From positions 2,544,001 through 2,608,000 of the forward strand of contig NC_088322.1 of assembly GCF_910592395.1 (NCBI RefSeq): a stretch of DNA of 64,000 bases. The letters are read 5' to 3'. Origin of the DNA: Lineus longissimus (taxonomy: Eukaryota > Nemertea > Pilidiophora > Heteronemertea > Lineidae). Positions within the stretch are counted from its first letter, which is position 1, and each line of letters starts with the position of its first letter. The translations under genes were made by a program, and so were the position numbers. Positions 8,723 to 17,517 of the stretch are shown one piece after another. The notes under the pieces are model-generated. The model worked only from the letters and a program-made list of their open reading frames with translations. It did no database searches and was not told the DNA's origin.

Positions 8723-11105
8723 AATATATATATATGTTTATTCGTACAAAACTAGTACAGATTGTTGTGCATAGTGCAGATTAACTTGTCTTTGAACCTT
8801 AAGTGCATTACAAAAACGTATCTTATGTATTATTAAATAGTGCAAAGGAAGTCTATAATTTGTCCTAACTCTTCCTTTGATAAGAGACAATGGCCGGAAT
8901 CCCTCAATTTTAGTAGCTCTCTGATTTGCTGTGCGATTCTAAATGATTCAGTGTTCTCATCAACTCCATTTACAATTGAATATGAGCAATTTATGCGGAC
9001 AGCGTCATATTTACAAAAAACATATTTCCGACTGATTTTGATAAAGTTTTTACTCAGGTACGACGCGCTTCCCTCCAGTAACAAGTTCTTACATAACATT
9101 AAGTAAATGTTATCTGATTTGAATATATGTTCGATGTATCTCAATGTCCTCCTTTCCAAAAGTGTCTCCATATCACAATCACTGATTATAAGCGGAATTA
9201 ACTGATTATGAGTCCTACTCGGTATACACATAATCTTTCTTACACATTTCCTCCATGCTGTATATACATTTTCAATGTAATGAGATGTTGTGTCCCAGAA
9301 CTGAAAACCATATAGACAGGTAGCAAAACTCTTAAAGAGAGCATATCGAATGTCTGCATTTTCATGACCGAAGTACGCCATTACCATATTAGTCTTTTTA
9401 TATAGTTCATTAATACCAAGGTCAACTCTTCTACGCTGTACATCTGGACCTAACAGAAATCCGAGGTGGACCTCCGATTCCACTGCATATAACCTATTTC
9501 CGTCAAACATTATATAGTCTATTACGATATCTAAACCTTTGGCAAACACAATAAATTTACTTTTTTTCGCATTGAATGTTATCTTGTAATCTAACGAGTA
9601 TAATTTGGCAATTTTTAACATCCTTGTCAACGCCCAGATGGTGGGTGCCAGTATTATTACGTCGTCCGCATAGGCAAACACTCCGGCATAAACATGGCCT
9701 ATGCGGCACCCCACTCCCGACTCCTGCATGCTCACCAGTAGGTGGTCTAAATACAGATTGAATAATATCGGTGACAATACACCACCTTGCTTCACCCCAT
9801 TTGTGGCGGTGAACGGATTTGATACGTAATCTGCCCACTTCACGCTAATCTGTTGATTTGTATACATGCAAGCTAAAAACCTTGCTATCAATGGACATAT
9901 TCCTCTATTAATCAGCTTTCGAAATAGCTTCACAAAGTTTACACAGTCAAAGGCCTTGCTTGCATCCAGGGTGACACAATATACCGGAGATCCTCTATTG
10001 TTATAGTATCTTATGACCTCATTGACTACAGAGCTACAATCTGCTGTCGATAAGTTCTTTTTGAAACCGAACTGGGCGTCGCAAGACGCCAGTGCCTGGC
10101 TATGATTTCTGATAATGACATTGTCTAATATCTTCCCCAGAACGCTACTGAGAGATATAAAGCGGTAGTTTTCTGAGGCGCTTAGGGATTTACTACTGTC
10201 CTTAGGAATTGGAATTACCAAAGTTTTCAAGAAACCATTGGGGCAGTACCCATGTCGCACCATAGTGTTCAACAAGAGACCGATATATACCGAGAGCCTA
10301 TCCCCTCCTTGGATGAAGTGGTCCGTAGAAAGACTCGGGATGCTGTCCTGTTTACCACTATTTAGACATGTTAACGCTGCTTTAATGTCTTCGACATCTA
10401 TGTTATGATTGCTATGACATAAACCTCTACAACATTTGTCCGCCACACCTTTGTCAATATCAGACTGCAGTTCCTCCATCTCATCTAGATTGTACGAGAC
10501 ACTGTTATATAACGTTTTATATTTTTCTGCGAAGAGGTTACAAATTTGTTCATTTCCCACTTTATCATCCATCGTCTTTGGCAATTCGTTTGATTTGCCT
10601 CTTATTTTCTTGACTTCATTCCACACGTTTGTTTTACTCCCTAATTTGTTTGCCGATACCCTATCTTGCTCCTTCTTGATTTGTCTGACCTCATAGTGAT
10701 ACAGCGCTCTTGTTCGACGTCTAATGTCTGCTACAACACCATTTCTGGGCCTGCCATTCTCTTTCCATATGGTGTGCCAGAAAATGGCTCGTTGTTTACA
10801 TTCATCGAGGACGGGGTTCCACCCTGCTCTTCCATTCGGACGATTACGATTAATTTTTGGTATTGAATCTTTGCCTGCCGATATGCACGCGTTTATCAGA
10901 TCATCATGAAACGACTCAATTTCGAACTTGTGATACCCGCACGTACATCCCATGTCCTGACATCTAACTGCGTTCGGTATCACTATTCAGAGCATGCTCC
11001 GCACAAAACAGTGAACTCTTCACTGTCTCCATTTTCCACTTACACAGTAGACAGTTCACAGTTGGCCAGATGCTTTCGCCGTCTATTATCCGCTTCTTGA
11101 ATTAA
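8723..11105 (-). mobile_element. 5'-truncated non-LTR retrotransposon, antisense
   Basis: The minus-strand element has an RT ORF, a short 3' tail ending in a TATATATATATT microsatellite (8726-8740) and no recognisable endonuclease domain at its 5' end. That fits usual 5' truncation during target-primed reverse transcription. Its 3' end cuts the kinase-like gene. The 5' boundary is placed near 11105, where the ~81-bp minisatellite starts, but no target duplication was identified. Confidence 0.7.
8833..10983 (-). CDS. Non-LTR retrotransposon reverse transcriptase (5'-incomplete)
   Basis: This open frame has about 716 codons (its first codon is GTG, so the true start was probably upstream and is lost). 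It holds an RT core with finger motifs (VIPIPKD; LDASKAFDCV), the GVKQGGVLSP box and the catalytic FAYADD motif (about residue 440), followed by a thumb region and a Cys-containing C-terminal part. The N-terminal ~150 residues (including RRRTRALYHYE) look like the linker that follows the apurinic endonuclease in APE-type LINEs. The endonuclease itself is missing. The clade was not assigned; it is clearly different from the L2/CR1-like RT at 52236-53348. The frame is intact, suggesting a fairly recent insertion. Confidence 0.85.
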   Translation of the reverse strand: MIPNAVRCQDMGCTCGYHKFEIESFHDDLINACISAGKDSIPKINRNRPNGRAGWNPVLDECKQRAIFWHTIWKENGRPRNGVVADIRRRTRALYHYEVRQIKKEQDRVSANKLGSKTNVWNEVKKIRGKSNELPKTMDDKVGNEQICNLFAEKYKTLYNSVSYNLDEMEELQSDIDKGVADKCCRGLCHSNHNIDVEDIKAALTCLNSGKQDSIPSLSTDHFIQGGDRLSVYIGLLLNTMVRHGYCPNGFLKTLVIPIPKDSSKSLSASENYRFISLSSVLGKILDNVIIRNHSQALASCDAQFGFKKNLSTADCSSVVNEVIRYYNNRGSPVYCVTLDASKAFDCVNFVKLFRKLINRGICPLIARFLACMYTNQQISVKWADYVSNPFTATNGVKQGGVLSPILFNLYLDHLLVSMQESGVGCRIGHVYAGVFAYADDVIILAPTIWALTRMLKIAKLYSLDYKITFNAKKSKFIVFAKGLDIVIDYIMFDGNRLYAVESEVHLGFLLGPDVQRRRVDLGINELYKKTNMVMAYFGHENADIRYALFKSFATCLYGFQFWDTTSHYIENVYTAWRKCVRKIMCIPSRTHNQLIPLIISDCDMETLLERRTLRYIEHIFKSDNIYLMLCKNLLLEGSASYLSKNFIKISRKYVFCKYDAVRINCSYSIVNGVDENTESFRIAQQIRELLKLRDSGHCLLSKEELGQIIDFLCTI

Positions 11106-11119
11106 CAATGAGTGGGCCC

Positions 11120-12020
11120 ATACGTGAGACAAAAAGTTACCAGATTGTGACTCGTGGCTGTGAATGATAGGACCCCGACCCCTGGCCAAACTTTATATGT
11201 GAGACAAAAAAATTCCTGATTGTGACTTACGGCTTGGAATGATGAGACCCCGACCCATGACCACTGCCAAACTTTATATGTGAGACAAAAAGTTACCAGA
11301 TTGTGACTCGTGGCTGTGAATGATAGGACCCCGACCCATGATCACTGCCAAACTTCATACGTGAGACAAAAAGTTACCAGATTGTGACTCGTGGCTGGGA
11401 ATGATAGGACCCCGACCCCTGATCACTGCCAAACTTTATATGTGAGACAAAAAGTTACCTGATTGTGACTTACGGCTGGGAATGATGGGACCCCGACCCA
11501 TGACCACTGCCAAACTTCATACGTGAGACAAAAAGTTACCAGATTGTGACTCGCGGCTGGGAATGATAGGACCCCGACCCATGATCACTGCCAAACTTCA
11601 TACGTGAGACAAAAAGTTACCAGATTGTGACTCGTGGCTGGGAATGATAGGAGCCCGACCCCTGATCACTGCCAAACTTCATACGTGAGACAAAAAGTTA
11701 CCAGATTGTGACTCGCGGCTGTGAATGATAGGACCCCGACCCATGATCACTGCCAAACTTTATATGTGAGACAAAAAGTTCCCAGATTGTGTCTCGTGGC
11801 TGTGAATGATAGGACCCCGACCCATGATACTGCCAAACTTCATACGTGAGACAAAAAGTTACCAGATTGTGACTCGTGGCTGGGAATGATAGGACCCCGA
11901 CCTATGATCATTGCCAAAATTCATACTTGAAACAGAAATTTACCAGACTGTGACTGGCAGCTGGGAATGAGAGGACCTAACCACCCCAACCCCTCATACT
12001 CCTGGCACATAGGGGAAAAA
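11120..12020. repeat. Minisatellite, ~81-bp unit, about ten copies
   Basis: The anchor GTGAGAC recurs at 11124, 11199, 11280, 11361, 11443, 11523, 11604, 11685, 11766 and 11846, so the period is 80-82 bp except for one 75-bp unit. Units include GTTACCAGATTGTGACTCG and GGACCCCGACCC. A decayed eleventh copy lies near 11926 and weaker similarity continues to about 12060. No coding frame runs through it. Confidence 0.85.
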
Positions 12021-12059
12021 GGTATCTTATTGTGACATGTTGTTGGAAATGATACCGCC

Positions 12060-12250
12060 TGTAGCCGCCCATCCTCACTGCTAAAATGAAATAAAAGAGT
12101 CAAAATTTCAAATTCAAATTGATTTATTGATTTATCATCTATTCGGCTACAGTCAAAAACTACTCTAATCTCCCACTTACCTGTCCCATTCCTGAACCCG
12201 GAAAATCATCAGAAAATCCTAAGTCCAATAAAATGGGGTGGGGTATGGTC
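12060..12250. other. Unique AT-rich flank between minisatellite and Polinton
   Basis: No gene is seen. This is the left flank of the Polinton. The six bases before its terminus are ATGGTC, which do not match the six bases after the right terminus. Confidence 0.5.
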
Positions 12251-12519
12251 AGTAGTGTATAAATGACAGTTCTAACTCAGAGTCTAATCTCAGTCAAATT
12301 TATTCAGTCAAATCTCAGTATAAATTTATCTGAGTTAATTCCTAGTCTAATCTCAGTTTAATTTAATTCCTAGTCTAATTCCAGTCATTTCTCAGTCAAA
12401 TTTAATTCCTAGTCTAATTCCAGTCAAGTAACTAATGTGTCCAAATTTCCTAATTTTTCTAAATTTTCAAAATTTTCTAATTTTTCTAAGTTTCATAATA
12501 TTCCAAATTTTTAAAAAAG
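12251..12519 (+). repeat. Left terminal inverted repeat of the Polinton (269 bp)
   Basis: This matches the reverse complement of 28752-29029 essentially base for base, apart from one missing 9-bp unit (TTTTTCTAA type) near 12470. Internally it contains repeated TTAATTCCTAGTCTAAT blocks. Terminal repeats of protein-primed elements serve as replication origins and integrase substrates. Confidence 0.92.
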
Positions 12520-12568
12520 GACTAATGTTATACTCATCCTATATCTAATCAAAATTATTTTATGGTAA

Positions 12569-13096
12569 ATGGAATCTCTTGTTAGAGAGTGTACAAAGTG
12601 TTCTCAAGAGAAATTATTGAATGATTTTGAAAAGAATAAACAATATCAATTTGGAAGAACCTATAAATGTAAATCATGTACAAACAAATATAAAACAAAC
12701 TATAGAATTCACAAAAGGTCAAATAATCCATCTTTTAAAAAATCATGTAATTTAACTTGGAGGTTGAATGATTGTATTAGACATAAACAACAGAAATCTT
12801 ATCTTGAAAAATATCTTGATTGTTCCCTTGATGTCTTGTACAAGTGGTTTGAGTTTCAATTTGATGAAAATATGACATGGAATAATCATGGAGATTATTG
12901 GCATATTGATCATATTATTCCACAATCACATTTTGACCATACTGTTGAAGAAGAACTTAAGCTTTGTTGGAACTGGCGTAATTTGAGACCTATTACTAAG
13001 GAGGAAAACTGGAAAAAAGGTAAGAAAAATAACTACAAATTATATTATCAAAATGTGTCACTAGCTTCTGAATTTTTAGAATTAGAAGAAAATTGA
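12569..13096 (+). CDS. HNH endonuclease with N-terminal zinc-knuckle motif
   Basis: This 175-aa protein opens with a two-CxxC motif (CTKC at residues 9-12, CKSC at about 34-37). It ends in an HNH core: HIDHIIP (about residues 112-118), then CWNWRNLRPI and KEEN. This is the pattern of HNH nucleases common in large DNA viruses and phages, which cut DNA with a metal ion. The start at 12569 lies in a TAAATG context like its neighbours. It is the first gene inside the left terminal repeat, on the polymerase strand. It may process replication intermediates or be a selfish homing-type nuclease; neither is shown. The frame is intact. Confidence 0.8.
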   Translation: MESLVRECTKCSQEKLLNDFEKNKQYQFGRTYKCKSCTNKYKTNYRIHKRSNNPSFKKSCNLTWRLNDCIRHKQQKSYLEKYLDCSLDVLYKWFEFQFDENMTWNNHGDYWHIDHIIPQSHFDHTVEEELKLCWNWRNLRPITKEENWKKGKKNNYKLYYQNVSLASEFLELEEN

Positions 13097-13464
13097 AAAA
13101 CTTTTTCTATAATAAAAGAAGACTCCATCCATGATAATTCTATAATTCTCATGGGCGGTGGTGAGCCCTAAGTTCTATTTTTTCGCTCAATTGAGGATTA
13201 ACTAGAATTTTAAATTTCACCTTGAAAGAGATCCGTAATTCTTTATCTTATGTCTATATGTTAGAATTTTTATCTCGTTCGTTGATAGCTCCTCTATTAG
13301 TAACATGTCTTTTTTTATAATCATTTATGATTATAAAATGAGTTATTGAAACCGAAACTAAAAAAAAAGGGGAATCCCCCAAACGTATATCTAATACAAA
13401 TTATTTTATTGAAAATGGAGCGAGCATCAACGAAAAAATTAAAAACTTTCCTATAAATAAAGAC
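13097..13464. other. Intergenic region with hairpin, HNH to polymerase
   Basis: No ORF is seen. The region holds a perfect 11-bp-arm hairpin (13313-13338) and a GGGGAATCCCC palindrome near 13369-13380. A TATAAATAAA box lies just before the next ATG (13465). Confidence 0.5.
13313..13338 (+). terminator. Hairpin between HNH and polymerase genes (11-bp arms, 4-nt loop)
   Basis: Arms TTTTATAATCA and TGATTATAAAA pair perfectly around TTTA. Similar hairpins lie at other gene ends of this element. A termination or RNA-processing role is inference. Confidence 0.5.
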
Positions 13465-13934
13465 ATGTTTACATCGTCAAATGTTCAAGATTTGTTGTCT
13501 ACCGATGAGCTAAAAATTTTAGCTTATAGACATAAGCTTAAAAATTATGGAAGTCTATCAAGAGCAAAGTTACTTGAGGGACTTGAACAGATCCCCAACA
13601 GTTTCAACGACATCGAAGTGAAAATTGACAAGCCAAATTGTCACAAATTGAAAAACGAGTTTTAGCTCAACGACTAGGGTTAAATCCAAGAAAATTCAAA
13701 AAAGAACAGCTAGAAAATATCATTGAAGAAAAAATATCACAAGAAAATCTGACCAACATTAAACCAAGACCTGTAAAGTCAAAAATATCAATTAGAAAAC
13801 CACTTTTGGAAAAAGTAAAAGAATTGGGTCATAAAAATTTTCAGAATCTCAATATTAAGAAACTGAAAGAGCTTCTGACCAAAGAACCAGTCAAACGTAT
13901 TTTAAAATCAGATCTTTTCAAACAAGCACAGTAA
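13465..13934 (+). pseudogene. SAP-like helical ORFs just upstream of polymerase B (probable broken N-terminal extension)
   Basis: Two small ORFs (66 aa from 13465; 98 aa, 13638-13934) overlap in different frames. Both contain SAP/LEM-like helical repeats: ELKILAYRHKLKNYGSLSRAKLL in the first, LKELLTKEP in the second. The second shares the polymerase frame and is separated from it only by TAA 13932-13934. One reading is that the original polymerase started at 13465 and was broken by one frameshift (about 13640) and one stop. The other is that these are separate small DNA-binding proteins. The ATG at 13465 has the element's usual A/T-rich box upstream, which favours it as a genuine start. Confidence 0.55.
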
Positions 13935-13958
13935 CTTGATATTAATGTGAAACATTCC

Positions 13959-16900
13959 ATGACTAAGAAAGTCATTCAAGACCTGATTGAAAAATTTCAA
14001 AAAATTAAAACATTTAAAAAAGTAAACTCAGCTTTCAGAGGATTTGCCAATCATTTTCAATTGGAAGGCTTGCCTCATATTGACATTGAAAACTATCTCA
14101 ATAAAATTAAATCATCTCTTCAAGATAAATTGAATGAGGAAAATAAGGAAGGATTAAAAATTAATCTAGTCCTCACCATTCTTATGAAGAGGAAGAATGA
14201 ATTAAAAGAATTTCAACTGCGTTCTAGGCACACACTTTATGTGAGTCAAGAACTAGATTATTCCAAGATGATTGAAGACTTTCTCAATGAATTGGAAAAC
14301 CTAGTGAACAAAGGTTCAGGTTGGAAATTTCTAGAAGTCATCAAGATGGAACTACATACCATCAATTACACACATCTGTCAGGATCAAGCTATATTCCAT
14401 TACCATCACATATTCAAAAGAAACGAGCAGTCATCAATGTCCAAAATGATGATCAAAAATGCTTCAGATATTCAGTAGAAGCAGCATTATTAAACTTAGA
14501 GAAAAACACAAAACGTGTTTCAAATTACAATAAACCTGACTTTGACCACATGTTCAAAGACCTAGACTATCCTGTCAAAATCAAGGATATGGATACATTT
14601 GAAAAGAATAACCCTGATTTAGCAGTCAATGTCTTTACATTTATTTCAAAGCAGAAAGAGAAGGGTCTTATCTACCCCATTTCACCAGTCAGACTCTCTG
14701 AGAGAAATATAGAAAATCCAATCAATCTTCTGTACTATAAAGATGAGAACGATATTCCAGATAATGAAAAAATAGAAGATGTGAAAGATAATGCTAACTA
14801 CCACTATGCGTGGATTAGAAATTTTTCAAGACTTATATCTGCCTCACATTCTAAGCATGATGGACAGGTGAAAATATGCTTCAGATGCATGAAAGTGATA
14901 TCAGCATCAAATAGTAACCTTCTCAATGAAAGATACAATCAACACAGTGAGAATTGTAAAACGTTTGAATGTGTCAGAGTGAGTATGCCTAAGGAGCATG
15001 AAAAGATCATGGAATTTAAACAGAAAAAATTTGAGCAAAAGTATCCTGTGATGATCGTCGCAGACTTTGAATCATCGCTAAAAACAATCAATCAACATCT
15101 CGGTGAAAAAACTGTTCAAATTCAAGAACATATTCCTAATTCATTCAGTTTCTACATATGTTATGACACACATCAAATTCAGGATGACAATCTATTCGTG
15201 ACACATAGTGTCCACCATTCTGATGAAGATATCGGAGAAAGATTCTGTGAAGAGATTGAAAAAGCTGTGTATGACATTTATGACAAGCATTTCACCAACC
15301 CTAAAGCTATGTTAGCTTTAACCAAAGAAGAAAAGGTGAAGCACAAGACAGCTAAAACATGTTATGTCTGTCACAAGGTGTTCACAGAAAAAAATCATAA
15401 AGTTCGTGATCACAATCATTTCACAGGCAAATACAGAGGGCCAGCTTGTAATAAGTGTAACCTTCAATTACAAGCTCCAAACTTCATACCAGTATACTTT
15501 CATAATCTTTCAGGTTATGATGCACATTTATTCGTGAAAAATCTGAAAGGACGATTGACTGTCATTGCGAAAAATTCTGAAAATTATATATCATTTTCCA
15601 AGGAATTACACATCGATGAGCATAAAACACTGTCCATCCGATTTCTTGATTCTTACAGGCTTATGCAGTCTTCGCTAGCAAACCTAGCTAAGAATCTTCC
15701 TAATGCTGAAAAGAAACATCTTTCACACTATTTCAAAGAAGAACAATTCAATCTCGTCACGCAAAAAGGCATCTATCCTTATGAATGGGTAGATTCATAC
15801 CATAAATTTGAAGAAACAGCATTACCTCCTATCCAAGCCTTTAGCTCAGCCCTCAACGCGACACACATTTCGCAAGAAGACTATAATCATGCTCAACATG
15901 TGTGGAAAACATTTGATTGTAAAACCTTTAGAGATTATCACAATTTATACCTCAAAACAGATGTTCTACTTTTAGCAGACATTTTAGAAAATTTCAGACA
16001 GACATGCATGACCATCTATAATATAGACCCAGTGTGGACTTACTCAGCCTCAGGTCTATCTTGGCAAGCGATGCTGAAAAAAACAGATGTTAATATTGAA
16101 TTGTTAACAGATGCTGACATGCACCTTTTCTTTGAATCTGGCATTAGAGGAGGCATCTGTCAAGCAAGTCACAGATATGCAAAAGCGAATAATCCTGATG
16201 TGACAGATTTTGATCAAGAAAAGCCTATCAGTTATATCGCTGATCTTGATGCGAATAATTTATATGGCATAGCCATGAGTGAAAAATTACCACAAAGTAA
16301 TTTTAAATGGATGACACCATCAGAATTGAAAAGATGGAATAACATACCATGTAATTTAGAAGTAGACTTAGAATATCCTCAAGAATTACACACATTACAC
16401 AATGCTTATCCTTTAGCCCCTGAACATATCAATGGTAAGTTGATGCTTAATTTACACAACAAGAAAAAATATGTTGTTCATCACAAAGCATTAAAATTCT
16501 ATCTGAGCCAAGGTTTAAAATTGACTAAGATTCACAGAGGTATAAGCTATACAGAATCATACTTTTTAAAAGAGTACATTGACTTAAACACGAGTCAGAG
16601 AGCTAAAGCGAAAAATGACTTTGAAAAGGATTTCTTCAAACTCATGAATAATTCATGTTTTGGAAAAACCATGGAAAATGTGAGAGATAGAAAAAATATA
16701 AAGCTGACGACCAATGTGCCTCAGCTCAGAAAATGTGTCAATTCGAACAATTTCAGGTCCAGTAAAATATTTGGTGAAAATTTAATCATGGTAGAATCGC
16801 AAAAATCAGAAGTGTGTTTAAATAAACCCATCTTTATGGGACAAGCGATTCTTGATCTTTCAAAAATACATATGTATAATTTCCATTATAATCATATGTT

Positions 16901-17405
16901 AAAAAAGTATGGTGAGAAAGCACAACTGTTGTACACGGATACTGATTCTTTAGTCTATCATAATGAAACACCTGATCTTGACAAGGATATGAAAGAAGAT
17001 GCACATTTATACGACTTTTCCAATTATCCAAAGGATCATCCCATGTTTGATGAAACGAATAAAAAAGTCCTTGGAAAAATGAAGGATGAAGAAGCTGGTC
17101 ACAGAATCACTGAGTTCATCGCTTTGAGGTCTAAGTTGTATGCCTATACAACTGACAAAGATGAAGAAGTGAAAAAATGTAAAGGTGTGAAGAAGAGTGT
17201 CGTGAAAAATGAGATTTCCTTTGAAGACTATAAGACAGTACTATTGGAAAAAATACCAATCGAAAAAAGCATGAATGTGTTTCGATCAAGACATCATCAA
17301 TTGTATACTGAGAAAGTGTGTAAAGTCGCATTGAATGCAAATGATGATAAACGTACCATATTAGAAGATGGCATCTCCACTAAAGCTTTAGGCTTTAAAC
17401 ATTAA
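13959..17405 (+). CDS. polB: Protein-primed family-B DNA polymerase
   Basis: The polymerase has 1,148 codons from the first ATG (an in-frame GTG lies at 13947). The exonuclease domain has exo I DFESS (about residue 370), exo II NLSGYDAH (about 515) and exo III YLKTDVLLLAD (about 663). Between exo I and exo II a CYVC...CNKC insertion (about 467-500) forms the zinc/HNH-like module typical of Polinton polymerases. Polymerase motifs are A DLDANNLYG (about 760), B KLMNNSCFGK (about 893) and C YTDTDSLVY (about 991), with all catalytic carboxylates present. The enzyme would replicate the linear element from its inverted termini by protein priming. The start may really lie upstream (see 13465-13934). 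Three hairpins follow the stop. Confidence 0.93.
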   Translation: MTKKVIQDLIEKFQKIKTFKKVNSAFRGFANHFQLEGLPHIDIENYLNKIKSSLQDKLNEENKEGLKINLVLTILMKRKNELKEFQLRSRHTLYVSQELDYSKMIEDFLNELENLVNKGSGWKFLEVIKMELHTINYTHLSGSSYIPLPSHIQKKRAVINVQNDDQKCFRYSVEAALLNLEKNTKRVSNYNKPDFDHMFKDLDYPVKIKDMDTFEKNNPDLAVNVFTFISKQKEKGLIYPISPVRLSERNIENPINLLYYKDENDIPDNEKIEDVKDNANYHYAWIRNFSRLISASHSKHDGQVKICFRCMKVISASNSNLLNERYNQHSENCKTFECVRVSMPKEHEKIMEFKQKKFEQKYPVMIVADFESSLKTINQHLGEKTVQIQEHIPNSFSFYICYDTHQIQDDNLFVTHSVHHSDEDIGERFCEEIEKAVYDIYDKHFTNPKAMLALTKEEKVKHKTAKTCYVCHKVFTEKNHKVRDHNHFTGKYRGPACNKCNLQLQAPNFIPVYFHNLSGYDAHLFVKNLKGRLTVIAKNSENYISFSKELHIDEHKTLSIRFLDSYRLMQSSLANLAKNLPNAEKKHLSHYFKEEQFNLVTQKGIYPYEWVDSYHKFEETALPPIQAFSSALNATHISQEDYNHAQHVWKTFDCKTFRDYHNLYLKTDVLLLADILENFRQTCMTIYNIDPVWTYSASGLSWQAMLKKTDVNIELLTDADMHLFFESGIRGGICQASHRYAKANNPDVTDFDQEKPISYIADLDANNLYGIAMSEKLPQSNFKWMTPSELKRWNNIPCNLEVDLEYPQELHTLHNAYPLAPEHINGKLMLNLHNKKKYVVHHKALKFYLSQGLKLTKIHRGISYTESYFLKEYIDLNTSQRAKAKNDFEKDFFKLMNNSCFGKTMENVRDRKNIKLTTNVPQLRKCVNSNNFRSSKIFGENLIMVESQKSEVCLNKPIFMGQAILDLSKIHMYNFHYNHMLKKYGEKAQLLYTDTDSLVYHNETPDLDKDMKEDAHLYDFSNYPKDHPMFDETNKKVLGKMKDEEAGHRITEFIALRSKLYAYTTDKDEEVKKCKGVKKSVVKNEISFEDYKTVLLEKIPIEKSMNVFRSRHHQLYTEKVCKVALNANDDKRTILEDGISTKALGFKH

Positions 17406-17406
17406 A

Positions 17407-17486
17407 CAAGGGCTGGCAAATTGGTAGCCCTTGATTTAAACAAAGCCTTGAGGCTTTGAGAGCTAGAAAAATGGTGCGCCATTTTT
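17407..17486 (+). terminator. Cluster of three hairpins after polymerase B
   Basis: Three perfect stems follow the polymerase stop: CAAGGGCT/AGCCCTTG (17407-17433), CAAAGCC/GGCTTTG with a TTGA loop (17441-17458) and AAAAATGG/CCATTTTT with a TGCG loop (17467-17486). Their placement suggests 3'-end formation of the polymerase transcript, which is inference. Confidence 0.5.
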
Positions 17487-17517
17487 GGCACACTAGGAAA
17501 AAATTTATTTAAAATAA

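Noticed and set aside
11120-12020. CRISPR-like array
   Set aside because: The whole ~81-bp unit repeats without unique spacers, so it is an ordinary minisatellite in a eukaryotic context.
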